Source: JBBSIG01 sp038232215 (GTDB lineage: Bacteria; Actinomycetota; Thermoleophilia; Gaiellales; Gaiellaceae). Taken from it: a stretch of DNA of 6,454 nucleotides. The notes below the pieces were generated by a model. That model ran no database searches. It was not told the origin of the DNA and saw only the letters and a program-made list of their open reading frames with translations. The position numbers and the translations under genes are program-made. Every line of letters begins with the position of its first letter. The first letter of the stretch is position 1. The stretch covers positions 1-6,454 of the forward strand of contig JBBSIG010000155.1 of NCBI GenBank assembly GCA_038232215.1, written 5' to 3'. Of the stretch, positions 5,765 to 6,454 are shown in pieces.

Positions 5765-5771
5765 GGTGGGG

Positions 5772-6454
5772 ATGGCGAAGGTTCTCATCGTCGAGGACGA
5801 CGAGGTGATCGCCCAGGGAGTCGTCCGCCACCTCGCTGCGGCCGGCTTCGATCCCCTCTGGGTGCCGCGGGGGGAGCTCGGGCTGGCGCGCCTGCGCTAC
5901 GAGCAGCCGGACGTCTGCGTGCTCGACCTGATGTTGCCGGGAGTGGACGGCTGGAAGCTGATCGAGACGATTCGCAGCGAGGGCATCGGCACGCCGATCG
6001 TCGTCATCAGCGCCCGGGGAACGGAGCACGACCGGGTGCACGCGCTCCAGATCGGCGCCGACGACTACATCGTGAAGCCGTTCTCGATGAAGGAGCTCGT
6101 CGCCCGAGTGCAGGCGGCGGCGCGGCGCGGCGTCCGCGCACAGGAGCGGCCCCGTGGCGACGCGATCGTGGTCGAGGAGCTGCGCATCGACCCCCGCGAG
6201 GTGCAGGCCTTCGTCGACGGCGAGAGCGCCCGGCTGACGCCGACCGAGTTCCGGCTCCTGTATCAGCTCGCCCTCGACGGCGGGCGCGTCGTCACTCGCG
6301 ACGAGCTGCTGCAGAAGATCTGGGGCCGGCGCGAGACTCACCGCGACCGGACGGTCGACGTCTTCGTCCGCCGCCTGCGCGAGAAGATCGACCGCCGCGC
6401 GTCGGCGCACACCTTCATCCAGACCCGCTACGGGGTCGGCTACAAGCTCGAGGC
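5772..6454 (+). CDS. OmpR/PhoB-family response regulator, 3'-truncated
   Basis: The window holds 227 codons with no stop, so the 3' end is missing, but at ~230 residues typical for the family only a few residues can be lacking. The receiver domain (about 1-118) has the acidic pair Asp9/Asp10, phosphoacceptor Asp52 in VLDLMLPGVDGW, Ser80 in the switch position, and Lys102 in DDYIVKPF. The C-terminal winged-helix domain includes LTPTEFRLLYQLA, the recognition-helix region HRDRTVDVFVRRLREKID, and the wing YGVGYKLE at the window end. It should dimerise on direct repeats when phosphorylated. The ATG at 5772 gives the standard MAKVLIVEDD start; an in-frame ATG at 5763 and GTG at 5766 would add two or three residues. 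It is divergent from the kinase, its likely partner. The PHO-like array upstream suggests PhoB/PhoP/RegX3-type function; the protein sequence alone does not prove it. Confidence 0.93.
   Translation, partial: MAKVLIVEDDEVIAQGVVRHLAAAGFDPLWVPRGELGLARLRYEQPDVCVLDLMLPGVDGWKLIETIRSEGIGTPIVVISARGTEHDRVHALQIGADDYIVKPFSMKELVARVQAAARRGVRAQERPRGDAIVVEELRIDPREVQAFVDGESARLTPTEFRLLYQLALDGGRVVTRDELLQKIWGRRETHRDRTVDVFVRRLREKIDRRASAHTFIQTRYGVGYKLE

Noticed and set aside
4216..5808. A 530-codon open frame on the plus strand
   Set aside because: It is antisense to uppP and the histidine kinase, both with intact family motifs. Its translation is a low-complexity Arg/Glu/Gly-rich sequence typical of opposite-strand frames in GC-rich DNA.
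5700..6410. A 236-codon open frame on the minus strand
   Set aside because: It is antisense to the response regulator, whose plus-strand reading has every receiver and winged-helix motif.

Overview
The window is high-GC DNA (roughly 70% by eye, not counted) with tightly packed genes, G/C-rich third codon positions and no mobile element, RNA gene or CRISPR array that I can see. Codon bias, leaderless-looking starts and the gene set suggest an actinobacterium. The Thermoleophilia (Gaiellales or Solirubrobacterales) are my best guess, but that rests on general impression, not on a marker gene.

Layout, left to right. A secreted-type PhoX/DUF839-like protein (plus strand, 5' end outside the window) runs to 1087 and converges on, and overlaps, a PiT-family phosphate permease (minus, 1023-2012). 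The permease is the downstream member of a two-gene operon with a PhoU-like DUF47 protein (minus, 2069-2692). A perfect AT-rich 13-bp hairpin lies in their junction and covers the upstream stop codon. A 139-bp divergent region separates this operon from a RimK/LysX-like ATP-grasp ligase (plus, 2832-3695). The ligase converges on an undecaprenyl-diphosphatase of the UppP/BacA family (minus, 3721-4704). Upstream of uppP on the same strand is a short histidine kinase with no membrane segment (minus, 4822-5706). It is divergent from an OmpR/PhoB-family response regulator (plus, 5772 to the window end, stop codon not reached).

The genes share a theme: phosphate release (PhoX-like), phosphate uptake and its partner (PiT plus DUF47), phosphate-releasing recycling of the cell-wall lipid carrier (UppP), and a two-component system that looks like PhoR-PhoB/PhoP. 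The strongest non-coding signal supports this. Between the kinase and regulator genes lie four consecutive 11-bp units with an invariant CACC core (TTCACC, TTCACC, CTCACC, TGCACC), the architecture of an actinobacterial PHO box. A second, weaker run of the same 11-bp period lies upstream of uppP, and a 15-bp stretch is identical between the two sites. A single TTCACC unit also lies upstream of the DUF47-pit operon. My working model is a self-regulating phosphate-starvation locus in which the regulator binds its own promoter and that of uppP. The ATP-grasp enzyme is the one gene whose role in this setting is unclear.
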